NCBI GenBank assembly: GCA_022709695.1
Contig: JAKLII010000010.1
Coordinates: 62,001-126,000 of the forward strand
DNA from: Bacteroidota bacterium
GTDB taxonomy: Bacteria > Bacteroidota > Bacteroidia > Bacteroidales > SKPS01
Reading direction: 5' to 3'
Length of the DNA: 64,000 nt
Positions 26,701 through 36,360 of this stretch are shown one piece after another. Every line of letters begins with the position of its first letter. Position 1 is the stretch's first letter. The notes beneath the pieces are model-generated. The model saw nothing but the letters and a program-made list of their open reading frames with translations, had not been told where the DNA came from and made no database searches. The translations under genes were made by a program, and so were the position numbers.

Positions 26701-27495
26701 TTCGCGCAGACGATAGGTGGTTCCGGTCGAGTCGGTGGTGATGGTGCGGGTTCCGCTGTATTTGGTAACCGCGGTGGCGGTGACATCGGTTTCATGGATC
26801 AGGTCATGTTCAAACAAGATCTCTCCGCTGGAGGCATCCACAAACACTTCAGCACGGTACAACGGCTTATCGGCATATACATTAAACACCCAGGTATAGC
26901 GGAAGGAACCTTCCTGACGGTCTTTCCAAATCATCACCTGACCTTTTGGAAAATAGGTGGCTTCCGGGTTTCCTGTCTGGTATTTCAGCAGTGTTTCCTC
27001 TTCGGGCATCTGCCATTTGTAACGGACCGCACCGATATGCTGCAGCGCAAACTGCAAAGCTGCTGACTCACCGAGGGCCACTCCATTTGCCACACTCACC
27101 TTCGCAGGGATCTCGCCGTTGAAGGAGTACACCATCCCCTGCCTGGTGTGAAGCACCAACACAGCCTCGAACACCGGAATGCCACCCAGGGTGAATGCCA
27201 TACGTTTATGCACATCTCCCCTGAAATCGGTTTCCTCAGAAATCAGACTTAATCCGGAGCCATTCTGCAAGCTGAACTGACGGCTGAACCATTCGCCGAA
27301 AGTGCCTTCCGGAATCTCATTGCCCGGTGCAAACTGCACATAGGATGGGTACTGAGCTCCCTCTTTTGTCCAGATTTTTGCAGCCCCATCAACGCGTGAA
27401 GATGCATTGGATCCGGAATATTCCTGTGCAGGAAGCACAAGCCAGAGCCCTGCCAGCAAAGAAAACAGAAGTCTACGGAGAAAGTTAGTGTACAT
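23794..27495 (-). CDS. Secreted M4 (thermolysin-like) metallopeptidase with PKD and CUB-like domains, T9SS cargo
   Basis: A 1233-residue secreted zinc peptidase. Order: signal peptide (residues 1-24), FTP propeptide (about 40-135), PepSY-like region, M4 catalytic domain with HEITH at 378-382 and the third zinc ligand in SEGYSD (E402), a first PKD domain (about 590-660), a CUB-like domain (about 665-790, YLYIYDG), a second PKD (about 795-870), a further Ig-like region, a third PKD, and a C-terminal T9SS sorting domain (about the last 80 residues: LRVFPNPSGGSF ... LAAGIYLLRLQSG ... KVIIQ). It would be exported through the type IX system, whose subunit PorQ is encoded 2 kb away. ATG at 27495 chosen for the signal peptide; the frame is open for 29 more codons upstream. 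Confidence 0.95.
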   Translation of the reverse strand: MYTNFLRRLLFSLLAGLWLVLPAQEYSGSNASSRVDGAAKIWTKEGAQYPSYVQFAPGNEIPEGTFGEWFSRQFSLQNGSGLSLISEETDFRGDVHKRMAFTLGGIPVFEAVLVLHTRQGMVYSFNGEIPAKVSVANGVALGESAALQFALQHIGAVRYKWQMPEEETLLKYQTGNPEATYFPKGQVMIWKDRQEGSFRYTWVFNVYADKPLYRAEVFVDASSGEILFEHDLIHETDVTATAVTKYSGTRTITTDSTGTTYRLRETSRGNGIETYNMQESTSYGSAVDFTDADNYWNNANANLDEVATDAHWGSESTYDYFWLKHNRNSINNQGFKLMSYVHYDNNYANAFWDGQRMTYGDGNGSSMGPLTALDITAHEITHGLTSFTADLTYQDESGALSEGYSDIFGCAVEWFAKPTMANWLMGENIGSTIRSISNPKSKGLPNCYQGTYWYTGTGDNGGVHTNCGPLAYWFYLLSVGGSGTNDKGNPYSVTAISTDSAVAIAFRTLTVYLTNNSNYADARYFSIQSAIDLFGPCSQKVASTTNAFYAIGVGSAYVPGVNSDFSVPMTQFCATPATVNFTNLSNNGLNYHWNFGNGNTSTALNPTVTYNAMGTYTVTLIVDGGTCGADTMVKTNYISISSANPCVYNVPATGTTTKTDCQGFLTDSGGSGDYQDNTDGRFVISPPGAMSVTLNFQMFDFEAGYDYLYIYDGSTITSPLIGQFDGTSLPNGGTITSTTGSITLRQKTDEGLVRPGFLLGWQCNYPTAAPVANFIVSDTVTCDGQVTFMDVSTNGPSSWLWQLGDGNTANTKVVTHTYQQNGIYDVTLITSNAFGTDTILKFAVVKVEIPWPDVANGAVCISGNAILTNTDTTTITKWYDSPSSSTPLFTGSAFTTPVIQQTATWWVEELVEKPVLTGGKPNNSGGGAYFTASVKHYLVFDALKPFILKSVLMYAGAAGNRTIELQNSSGVVMKTLTVNLVQGSNTVNLNFDVPMGNSFRLVGPASPNLYRNDGGCTYPYQIGNLATITGSSATTNPTGYYYFFYSWKISDYPCVSPKVPVEVFVSDAPPVADFSFVVSDTKVTFSDLTQNKGANLWSFGDGMFSVAPAPVHNYSTTGIFPVQLKVDNVCGIDSVTKSVTISMAGLHEAAADGSLRVFPNPSGGSFVAELPAGAGEESGWVTLAELTGRVVYRRQIVTGSRQVEIRAGELAAGIYLLRLQSGDKTFTQKVIIQ

Positions 27496-27519
27496 CGATT
27501 TAGGTATTTGTACAAGATA

Positions 27520-27527
27520 CAAAATTA
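27520..27527 (-). promoter_or_regulatory. -7 box of the M4 peptidase gene
   Basis: The complement reads TAATTTTG, a perfect TAnnTTTG, 24 bases before the ATG; TTTC lies 18 bases further upstream as a near-consensus -33. Confidence 0.5.
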
Positions 27528-27560
27528 GAGCATTTTTGTTTACGCGAAACAGCACAAAAT

Positions 27561-29162
27561 ATGAAACAAAATCTTTCAGCAACCGGGAGGACGAATCCGG
27601 TGCTTTTACTGGCAGTAGCTTTCATTGAAGGAGGTACGGTGATGGCAGCCGAGCTCCTCGGTGCCAAAATGCTTGCTCCGTTTTTCGGCACCACCATCTA
27701 TGCCTGGGCTGCGGTACTGGCCGTTACCCTGTCGGGGCTCGCCGCCGGGTACTATACCGGTGGATTTTTCACCCGAAAGTACCGTGCCGACAGGATCCTG
27801 AGAATCATCCTGATCATAGCCGGGCTGCTGATGATTCTGATGCCGGTTTGGGGGGTATGGATCATGACAGCCGTGACGCATATGGACCTGCTGCCCGGAC
27901 TCCTCATTTCGCTGATGCTGTTTGTTTTCCCGCCGGTATTCTTCTTCGGGATGGTGAGCCCGCTGATCGTGCACATTCTGGTGCAGCACATTGACCAGAC
28001 GGGAAGTACGGCCGGAAAGGTGTACGCCATCTCAACCGTAGGCGGAGTACTGAACACCCTGCTGCTGGGATTTTACCTCATCCCCACCTTTGGCATCAAA
28101 GGGCCCGCAATGGCCTATGGTGCCCTTGTTTTGTTGTCGGTGCTGCTGATTTTACCGAAAAAGATCAGGCCTTCGATGGTACTTCTGGTGGTGGCTGCGG
28201 CCCTGATCTCTATGGGGGCGCAGGCCGGCAAAGGGAAGGAAGATTCTGTTCGTTTCTCTGTGCTGTACGCCTCCGAAGGGATCCTGGGGCAGGTGAAAGT
28301 GGTGGATATCAAAGAGATGGCTTTGAATGGGAAGCCCATGGAACCCCGTGGCCTCCTGGTGAACAACACCTGGCAAACGCTGTTCAACAAAACCGATAAC
28401 GAAAACCTGCTCGATTATGTGTATTTCATCGAACCGATCCTGAGCAGTTTTTCGGGCAAGCAGGGAAATGCCCTGCTGGTTGGGCTTGGCGGTGGAATGC
28501 TCGCCCGAGAGATGACGAAAACCGGGATGGATGTGGAGGTGGTGGAGATCGACGGGAGGCTGAAAACCCTGGCCCGGCGGTTTTTTAGCCTCGATCCGGC
28601 AATGGAGATCATCATCGACGACGGACGGCACTACATCAACCAGACAAAAAAAGAATACCGCCTCATGGTACTGGATGCTTTCCTTGGGGAGAATGCCCCC
28701 TGGCACCTGCTCACAAAGGAGTGCTTCGAAACCATCGGAAGCAGGCTTACCCCTGACGGGATGCTGATAATCGAGTTTTTCGGGTACATCCGGGGGGAGA
28801 AGGGCCTGGGTGCAAGGTCGGTGCTTAAAACCCTGCAAAAGAGCGGGTTTCAGGTTCAGCTGATCGGCACCCGCAAAGGGGATGCCCCCGATCGCAACCT
28901 CATATTCGTGGCTACAAAAACACCCTTTCTCTTCGAAAACCTGCTGTACAAACCAAAGCCGCACTCACAGGAACCCATCAATGACCTGCGTGAATTTCTG
29001 GTGGATGTTCCCGACAGTGCGTTGCAGGATGCTGAACTGCTTACGGATAATCACCCCTCACTGGAGAAGATGCTTGGTAAGCCGGCCCTGCAATGGCGAA
29101 GGGATCTCAATGCCGTGCTGCGGGACTTGCTGATAGAGGATGAGCTTCCTATTTTTTATTAA
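27561..29162 (+). CDS. Membrane-anchored spermidine-synthase-like protein
   Basis: A 533-residue fusion of about seven transmembrane helices (residues 14-215) with a C-terminal Rossmann methyltransferase-like domain of the spermidine synthase family (about 230-480). The membrane half starts AFIEGGTVMAAELLGAKMLAPFFGT (quoted in part: EGGTVMAAELLGAKMLAPF) which is the usual beginning of this fused family; the soluble half has ALLVGLGGGMLARE for cofactor binding and VVEIDGRL and DDGRHYI. Many such fusions lack proof of polyamine synthesis. Divergent from the M4 peptidase gene (65 bases between starts) and convergent with porQ. Confidence 0.88.
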   Translation: MKQNLSATGRTNPVLLLAVAFIEGGTVMAAELLGAKMLAPFFGTTIYAWAAVLAVTLSGLAAGYYTGGFFTRKYRADRILRIILIIAGLLMILMPVWGVWIMTAVTHMDLLPGLLISLMLFVFPPVFFFGMVSPLIVHILVQHIDQTGSTAGKVYAISTVGGVLNTLLLGFYLIPTFGIKGPAMAYGALVLLSVLLILPKKIRPSMVLLVVAAALISMGAQAGKGKEDSVRFSVLYASEGILGQVKVVDIKEMALNGKPMEPRGLLVNNTWQTLFNKTDNENLLDYVYFIEPILSSFSGKQGNALLVGLGGGMLAREMTKTGMDVEVVEIDGRLKTLARRFFSLDPAMEIIIDDGRHYINQTKKEYRLMVLDAFLGENAPWHLLTKECFETIGSRLTPDGMLIIEFFGYIRGEKGLGARSVLKTLQKSGFQVQLIGTRKGDAPDRNLIFVATKTPFLFENLLYKPKPHSQEPINDLREFLVDVPDSALQDAELLTDNHPSLEKMLGKPALQWRRDLNAVLRDLLIEDELPIFY

Positions 29163-29201
29163 TGTGAAAATGTGGAAATGTGGAAATATGAAAATGTGGA
29201 A
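29162..29201. repeat. Octamer tandem repeat ATGTGGAA
   Basis: Five units of 8 bases (two variants: ATGTGAAA, ATATGAAA) immediately follow the stop codon of the spermidine-synthase-like gene. A dispersed-repeat phrase (GTTCCTCAGTGCCCTAAGTG) follows at 29210. Confidence 0.8.
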
Positions 29202-29269
29202 ATTCTAAGTGTTCCTCAGTGCCCTAAGTGCCTTTGTGGTAAAGAAGAACCTTGACCGCTACCTTGGCC

Positions 29270-30304
29270 TTAGCCTCCCAGTACTGTCCGGATACTGAAG
29301 TAGTTGGGGGCTCCGGCCAGGTGTTGTCGGCTGCGGCTGAAGTCGAACTGGTATTTTCCAAGTTTCAGTCCCAGTCCCCAGGTAAATCCGGCAAGCCCCA
29401 TTTTCGTCTGCACCCCTGATTCCTGTCGGGTGCGGTAGTCGTATCCCAGTCTGACACGGAGCAGGTTACCGGGCATCAATTCAATACCTCCGGTTACATG
29501 GCGCATGGCTTTGTCGAGAAAATCCACCGTTTTGCTCTCCTCAATCACCTTTCCGGTGATGGGATCCACCGTATAATCGGGATTCAGCGGATCGTTGTAG
29601 GTCAGGTCCCATTGATTCAGCGTATTCAGGAGGACATAGAACCGTACCGGCGCATGTTTCAGTTTACGGCTGATGCCTGCTGCTACTTCGAACGGGAGCG
29701 GCTCATTTTCATCGCCAAAGCGGATGATCTGGCGGCCCACATTCCGCACCACAAGTGAAGCGTCAAAGAGCCCCGAAGGGCTGTGGTAATGTCCTGATAC
29801 ATCAACCCCAAGGGCTACCGAAGACCACACATCGTAATCGGAAATCATCACATTGAGGGCAGCACCCATGCGGATATCCCTGAAAATGCTTCTGCCCCAC
29901 CCAGCGGTAATCACAATGTCGGATGCCGTGAAACTACCGCCGGCATTGCCGGCATCATCGGTGCGGTCGAATGTGCCATAGTTTAAGTAGCGAATCCCGC
30001 CCACAAAGCTCCCGTACCGCTCAAAAGTCCTTCCGTACACCACATTACCGGCATTGATCCCTGCGGGATAGTTGAGAAAAGTGAATCCCAGTGCATTGTG
30101 GAGATCGGTATCGATAGTGGCAGGGTTGTGCAATGCAAGAAGGACATCCTTATCCTGAAGCGGGAGAAAATTACCCCCGAAAGAGGCAACCCGTGGGGAG
30201 ACAGCGAGGTTCATCACCTGAAAAATATGATTTGAGCTGCTCTGTGCATGGAGCGTACAATTGAGGCAGAACAGGCCAGCCGCTATGATGAGGATATGCT
30301 TCAT
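29270..30304 (-). CDS. porQ: Type IX secretion system protein PorQ
   Basis: A 344-residue outer-membrane beta-barrel protein. PorQ belongs to the PorV/PorQ/PorU/PorZ attachment complex that finishes cargo processing at the cell surface. The signal peptide ends near HAQ (residue 20); the mature start SSSNHIFQVMNLAVSPRVASFGGN is the family hallmark (quoted in part: FQVMNLAVSPRVASFGG), and NPATIDTDLHNALGFTF with later GGIELMPGNLLRVRLGYDYR also fit. The length is standard. It lies among genes for T9SS cargo (M4 peptidase on one side), which supports the assignment and shows that the system is present in this organism. Confidence 0.9.
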   Translation of the reverse strand: MKHILIIAAGLFCLNCTLHAQSSSNHIFQVMNLAVSPRVASFGGNFLPLQDKDVLLALHNPATIDTDLHNALGFTFLNYPAGINAGNVVYGRTFERYGSFVGGIRYLNYGTFDRTDDAGNAGGSFTASDIVITAGWGRSIFRDIRMGAALNVMISDYDVWSSVALGVDVSGHYHSPSGLFDASLVVRNVGRQIIRFGDENEPLPFEVAAGISRKLKHAPVRFYVLLNTLNQWDLTYNDPLNPDYTVDPITGKVIEESKTVDFLDKAMRHVTGGIELMPGNLLRVRLGYDYRTRQESGVQTKMGLAGFTWGLGLKLGKYQFDFSRSRQHLAGAPNYFSIRTVLGG

Positions 30305-30400
30305 TCCTGATATGTATGAGGGCTACAACGAAGATAAAGCCGATTTATTTCAGAACGTGAATGTAAACAAATTGTTCTGGTGGTCAATTCACCTTTGCAC

Positions 30401-30433
30401 AAAAAAAATCCGGGAGAATTCCCATCCTCCCGG
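30401..30433 (-). terminator. Rho-independent terminator of gdhA
   Basis: On the minus strand CCGGGAG (complement of 30427-30433) pairs with CTCCCGG (complement of 30410-30416) over a 10-base loop and is followed by a run of eight Ts (complement of 30401-30408). It lies 50 bases after the gdhA stop. Confidence 0.9.
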
Positions 30434-30483
30434 CCACACACTATGAGTTGTTAACCTAAACTATATGGTCCTCTGTTGCTTAA

Positions 30484-31833
<1,350 letters not shown>

Positions 31834-31872
31834 TTAGTGTTTGTATAAGTGTTTGATCAAAATCGGACGATG

Positions 31873-31880
31873 CAAAAGTA
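31873..31880 (-). promoter_or_regulatory. -7 box of gdhA
   Basis: The complement reads TACTTTTG, a perfect TAnnTTTG; predicted leader about 45 bases. The -33 region is weak. Confidence 0.6.
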
Positions 31881-31988
31881 CCCCATCCCCCGAAAACCAC
31901 CATAGGATTGCACGGAGAAAAAGGACGTTTTCACGTTGATAAAAATCAACCAGACGGATGATTTTCGTCAATTTTCACCCTTCTTTGC

Positions 31989-32018
31989 TTTGTTGTCGGC
32001 GATAATAGCGTAATTTTG
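31989..32018 (+). promoter_or_regulatory. Promoter of the Crp/Fnr-type gene
   Basis: TTTG at 31989-31992, 18 bases, then TAATTTTG at 32011-32018: both elements at consensus. The transcript would begin near 32025. This decides the start codon: a TTG at 32016 lies inside the -7 element and so cannot be translated from this promoter. Confidence 0.75.
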
Positions 32019-32039
32019 GCAACCGAAAATTCAACCCGT

Positions 32040-33167
32040 ATGCGCCAGGAGAAAGAGCCTGAAAAGATTACCGACCTTATTGAATCGCTGACAGAGCGGC
32101 GCAAGGAGCTGAGCTGTATCTATCAGGTGAACGATCTGCTGCGGGATTATACGGTTGATCTGCAAGGGGTGTTTATAGAGCTCTCAAAGATTTTGCCTGA
32201 TGCCTGGAGGTATGCCGATATCTGCAGGGCTTGTGTGATGTATGAAGGTGAACAGTTTGAATATGAACCCTTTGTAAAAACCAAACTGAAACAGACAGCA
32301 CCCATTACCCTTGAAGATCATATCGTTGGAGAGATCCAGATTTACTATATCAAGCCGGTAACCAACGAAAAAGGGATTTTCCTGAAAGAGGAGCAGCGGT
32401 TGCTTAATACCGTTGCCGACAAACTCAGTGGCTTTATCCTGCTCAAACGGCTGAAAGAGACGGTCAACCGACAGCAGGAATCACCCGCTCCGGTTCCTCC
32501 TGATCAGCAGTACACCGTGAACAAATGGCTATCGGGGATCGGACTGACTGAAGATCAGATCATAAGGTGCACCCGTGTAAAGATCGACTTCCGCAAAGGG
32601 GAAACCATCTGCAAGCAGGGAGCTCTTAACGCCTACATCATGATTTTTGCCGAGGGGATGGCGAAGGCCTATCTCGAAGGCTATCAGGAGAAAGGGCTCA
32701 ATTTTAAGGTTATACAACCATTCGATTTAATAGGTCTTACCTCGGTGAAAGGTACCAACTGCTACCGGTACTCGGTATCCGGAATCACACCATGTAAAGT
32801 GTACCTGGTGGATAAAGAGGAGTTCCTTTCCATGGCCGCCTCCAATAGAGTGCTGCAGGAATATCTGCTGGAATTCTACTGCAACCTTGCAGGTGATATG
32901 CTGAACCGTTTGAATTGTGTGGCCAACAAACAGGCACCGGGCAGGGTGGCCGATGTGCTGCTGTACCTGGCGAATGATGTGTTTAAAAGCCCCTATATCC
33001 CCAACGTGATCAGCCGGAAAGACATCGCTGAGCTCGCAGGTATGTCCACGGAAAGTGCCGTAAGGATCCTCTCCGAGCTAAAAAGCGACGGTATCATCAA
33101 AATCGTGAAAGACGGCATCGAGCTGATCCGTCCCGAACTGATCCGTACGATCTCAATCGCAGGCTGA
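32040..33167 (+). CDS. Crp/Fnr family transcriptional regulator with N-terminal extension
   Basis: A 375-residue regulator. The first ~150 residues (ERRKELSCIYQVNDLLRD ... DKLSGFILLKRLKE) resemble a GAF-like sensor with flanking helices. A cyclic-nucleotide-binding fold follows (about 160-285: CTRVKIDFRKGETICKQG), then a winged helix-turn-helix (about 300-365: ISRKDIAELAGMSTESAVRI) typical of Crp/Fnr. There is no CxxC/C pattern clearly expected of a Fnr iron-sulfur cluster, though cysteines exist. An effector is therefore unknown. ATG at 32040 chosen over TTG at 32016, which lies in the promoter. Divergent from gdhA; a role in its control is possible but unproven. Its 3' end overlaps the convergent gene by 15 bases. 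Confidence 0.85.
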   Translation: MRQEKEPEKITDLIESLTERRKELSCIYQVNDLLRDYTVDLQGVFIELSKILPDAWRYADICRACVMYEGEQFEYEPFVKTKLKQTAPITLEDHIVGEIQIYYIKPVTNEKGIFLKEEQRLLNTVADKLSGFILLKRLKETVNRQQESPAPVPPDQQYTVNKWLSGIGLTEDQIIRCTRVKIDFRKGETICKQGALNAYIMIFAEGMAKAYLEGYQEKGLNFKVIQPFDLIGLTSVKGTNCYRYSVSGITPCKVYLVDKEEFLSMAASNRVLQEYLLEFYCNLAGDMLNRLNCVANKQAPGRVADVLLYLANDVFKSPYIPNVISRKDIAELAGMSTESAVRILSELKSDGIIKIVKDGIELIRPELIRTISIAG

Positions 33168-36140
33168 GCCAGGTTTGAACAACACTCCCCGGTTTCTTTT
33201 TCCGTCGATCCGTATCACAATTTCTTCGTCGAAACGGATATGGCGCAGAAATTCATCCTCGTACACCGATGGCATGGCATTGAGGAAATCCACATCATAA
33301 ACTCCTTCATTTATGTATGGGTTAATGGTAAAATACCCCACATGGAAAGAGGTAAGGTTCTGAAAAAAGTGTGTACCCTGACTGGGGTCGATGCGGTAGT
33401 TTTCAAGGCCGGATTCCACAATGAGCCTTGCTGCTGAGATCTGGGGCCATTTCACCGGGATACCAAGCCAGGGATCCGAGGAGCCCCAGCGGCCGGGTCC
33501 AACCAGCACAAAATTGAGTTTTTCATTGAGGAACTTCAGGTTCAGATCCCCTACCCTGTGGGCAATCTCCTGGGTGTTGGCGGGGTTAAAGGTCTCGGGC
33601 TTCACATACACCAGATCATGCAACCCTTTGATCTCGCCATTGCCCAAAGCCTGCTCCGACCACAGGATCACCTGATCAGCCTTTACTTCATCAAGATGGA
33701 TCCTGGAAGCGTCCTTATGCTCAACGATCGGCCTGATCTGCAGAAAGCTGAAAACCCGCGGCTGGCCTTTCGGTACATCGAGGTTCACCGCAAACTCAAT
33801 CTCTATCGGCTTATTCATGGCCCTCGACCCGGTAACCAGCAGGTCATGAAGGATCTCAGCCAAAGGGAACTGCTTGTGCTTCAGAATATTGGCATAGGTT
33901 ATTACCTTCTTACCCTTGTGATAGGTTCCCTCCTTTAACGTATTGTTCTGAAAGTCGTAGGTGGAAGACGCAAACTTCAATACCCCGTCAGGCTCAGCAT
34001 CGGCCACCGGACTTTTTATCAGGTTTACGGCATCGTTGGTGCTGGGATGGAAACTGGAGGCTTTCAGGTCGAGGGCGTAAAAGAACTTCTGGGTTTCGCG
34101 CAGGGCGGTTTGCGGATTGGTAAGCTGGATAATACGGTCGGGGTGTGCCGGTGAAAAACGCAGGGTAATGCCCCCGTCAACTATGTACTTGCCCAATCCC
34201 AGGGCGATGTCGGCAATGCCTTCTTCTGCCTTTTCGGGCGGTATGGGGTAGAAGTTGATACTCCGGGCTACCCCTGAAATAGTGGGGTAAAACCGCTCAT
34301 TGTACTGCTTACCGGTAACTTCCTGCAGCACAATCGCCATTTTTTCCTGGTCGATCACATTCCGTGTAGCCTCCATGTATGCTTTGGAATCCTTGTAAAA
34401 CACTGAGGCATACACGCATTTGATGGCATGGCTCAGCATCTCGATCATCAACCGCTCGTTCCGCTCCACCTTGGGAATCATAAAGGTGTTGTAAATACCC
34501 GCAAATGGCTGATAATGTGAATCCTCCAATAAACTTGATGAACGGATGGCTATCGGATTCTTCACCACATTGATAAAAGCCAGCAGATCCTCATGGATGC
34601 GATACGGAAGTCGTGCATCCACAAAAGCCTCCATTATCTGCTCATCCGACCGATCCGACATGGCGATATAATGGAGGTTGTTATCCTCCATAAAATCATC
34701 AAATACATCGGTACTCAGTACCACGGTACGGGGAATGGTAATAATGGTATCAGGGTACTTTTCCGTAAGATTATGGCGTTTCAGCATCGAATCCACAAAG
34801 GCAAGTCCGCGGGCCTTTCCTCCCAGCCCCCCTTCCCCGATGCGGGTGAAAATCAGGTACTCATCAAACCGGTCACGGTTGTAATCTGCAATGATGCCCC
34901 TCCCTTTGTTGCGCCTGAAATTCGCAATGGCATCAAAAAGAAACCGGCGTATTTCATCAAGGTCTTCAAAATCTTCGGAGTTGAGTTTCTTGAACAACTG
35001 GGCCAACGGAAACAATGCTCTGGCATTGAGCCACTTACTGAAGTGATTCCGCTTGATGTGGTACTCCAGCGAATCGTCGGGAATTTCAAAGAGTTTCTGC
35101 TGCAAAGTCTGCAGGTCGCTCCCCCGGTTGATCTCCTCCATAGTTGCCGGGTTCAGAAATACAAAGTCGCCAAACGCAAAGTATTTGATGATGAACTGTT
35201 TAAGGTCCTGTGAGAGGGTCTTGGAGTTTTTGTGCAGAAAGCCCACTTTCAGTTCACGGGCAATTTCTTCATTTTCAGCATCCGACGACTGAAGCAGGAT
35301 GGGCATAAACGGATCATCCCCCTTCACCTTCTGACTCAACAGAATACCGGCCTGTTTGAACTGCACCCCTCCCTTCTTGTAGGAGATATCGGAAATGATT
35401 CCCAACAGGTTATCCTTGTATTTGATGTAGTATTTCAACGCCTGTTCGTAGGTCTTTGCCAGAAGGATTTTTGGCCGGCCCCGCATCCTGAGCATCTTAA
35501 GGTGTTCATTCAGTCCCTCCTGCATGAACTCTTTGCTCTGATTGAAAATAATCTTGTAGATCGTGGGGAGGTAGCTGGAATAAAATCGTATTGAGTCTTC
35601 CACAAGAATGATCACCTGTACGCCCACCGCCTGCACATCATGTTCAACATTCATCTGATCCTCAATCAGTTTAATGATTGCCAGCAGAAGGTCTGCATTC
35701 CCAAGCCAGCAGAACACATGATCGACTCCGGTAAGATCCTCCTGATCAAGCTTTACCGATACTTCCCTCGAAAATGGGGTAAGTACAACAATGGGAATCT
35801 TTGGGTATCTGGCTTTGATGTCGCGGGTAAGCTGAAAAGGATCCAGATCCTGGATACTCAGCATATTGATTATCAGGTCGATTTGCCCTTCCGACAGAAT
35901 TTGGTATGCCTCCGTGGAAGAACTTGCCTGAACAAACTGGGGCGGGTACCGGAGGTTAAGCGAAACATACTCGTTGAAAATCTGCTCGTCAATCCTGCCA
36001 TCCTCCTCCAGCATAAAAGCATCGTAATTACTACAGAGAATCAATACGTTGTTGATCCTGCGGTTCATCAGTTTGTTGAAGGGGGTGTCAGCAAAGTAGA
36101 AGTCCTTCTTGATTTTTTGTATTCTGTCGGAATCGGGCAT
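33153..36140 (-). CDS. Two receiver-like domains fused to a PPDK-type ATP-binding domain
   Basis: A 995-residue protein. Residues about 28-160 and 170-330 look like two receiver-type (CheY-like) folds: the first has NVLILCSNYDAFMLEEDGRI ... DLIINMLSIQDLDPFQL ... IPIVVLTPFS, the second has VQVIILVEDSIRFYSSYLPTI and PKILLAKTYEQAL. The C-terminal two thirds carry the pyruvate-phosphate dikinase N-terminal (PEP/pyruvate-binding, ATP-grasp) domain: GEGGLGGKARGLAFVDSML, NPIAIRSSSLLEDSHYQPFAGIYNT and GPGRWGSSDPWLG. The swivelling phospho-His domain and the C-terminal PEP barrel of a real PEP synthase are absent, so it is not a standard PEP synthase. Its activity is unknown; a signalling or phosphotransfer role is inference. 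Confidence 0.75.
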   Translation of the reverse strand: MPDSDRIQKIKKDFYFADTPFNKLMNRRINNVLILCSNYDAFMLEEDGRIDEQIFNEYVSLNLRYPPQFVQASSSTEAYQILSEGQIDLIINMLSIQDLDPFQLTRDIKARYPKIPIVVLTPFSREVSVKLDQEDLTGVDHVFCWLGNADLLLAIIKLIEDQMNVEHDVQAVGVQVIILVEDSIRFYSSYLPTIYKIIFNQSKEFMQEGLNEHLKMLRMRGRPKILLAKTYEQALKYYIKYKDNLLGIISDISYKKGGVQFKQAGILLSQKVKGDDPFMPILLQSSDAENEEIARELKVGFLHKNSKTLSQDLKQFIIKYFAFGDFVFLNPATMEEINRGSDLQTLQQKLFEIPDDSLEYHIKRNHFSKWLNARALFPLAQLFKKLNSEDFEDLDEIRRFLFDAIANFRRNKGRGIIADYNRDRFDEYLIFTRIGEGGLGGKARGLAFVDSMLKRHNLTEKYPDTIITIPRTVVLSTDVFDDFMEDNNLHYIAMSDRSDEQIMEAFVDARLPYRIHEDLLAFINVVKNPIAIRSSSLLEDSHYQPFAGIYNTFMIPKVERNERLMIEMLSHAIKCVYASVFYKDSKAYMEATRNVIDQEKMAIVLQEVTGKQYNERFYPTISGVARSINFYPIPPEKAEEGIADIALGLGKYIVDGGITLRFSPAHPDRIIQLTNPQTALRETQKFFYALDLKASSFHPSTNDAVNLIKSPVADAEPDGVLKFASSTYDFQNNTLKEGTYHKGKKVITYANILKHKQFPLAEILHDLLVTGSRAMNKPIEIEFAVNLDVPKGQPRVFSFLQIRPIVEHKDASRIHLDEVKADQVILWSEQALGNGEIKGLHDLVYVKPETFNPANTQEIAHRVGDLNLKFLNEKLNFVLVGPGRWGSSDPWLGIPVKWPQISAARLIVESGLENYRIDPSQGTHFFQNLTSFHVGYFTINPYINEGVYDVDFLNAMPSVYEDEFLRHIRFDEEIVIRIDGKRNRGVLFKPGSACD

Positions 36141-36152
36141 TGTATTTAGTTG

Positions 36153-36185
36153 GGAGTTAGGAGTTAGGAGTTAGGAGTTAGGAGT
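36153..36185. repeat. GGAGTTA heptamer tandem repeat
   Basis: Four perfect copies of GGAGTTA plus GGAGT, starting 13 bases upstream of the start of the receiver/PPDK-type gene. The same unit is repeated nine times at 44745-44807. Confidence 0.9.
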
Positions 36186-36322
36186 ATAATTAATACATTG
36201 ATTAAATGACATTTAACTTGAATATTGATTTTTTTGAGCGCTGATGTAAATATACAGATTTCAACATAATCTCAACCAAAGATACCGTTACCTGTCCGGA
36301 AGCAGCCGATGGCAGATTGAGG

Positions 36323-36354
36323 CTTGCATCAGATTTCCTGCCGGAGTACTTTTA
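36323..36354 (+). promoter_or_regulatory. Promoter of candidate small RNA
   Basis: CTTG at 36323-36326, 20-base spacer, TACTTTTA at 36347-36354 (7 of 8 match to TAnnTTTG). Predicted start about 36361. Confidence 0.4.
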
Positions 36355-36360
36355 CCACGC

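Noticed and set aside
32016-32039. TTG start for the Crp/Fnr-type gene
   Set aside because: The codon lies within a perfect -7 promoter element; ATG at 32040 is better.
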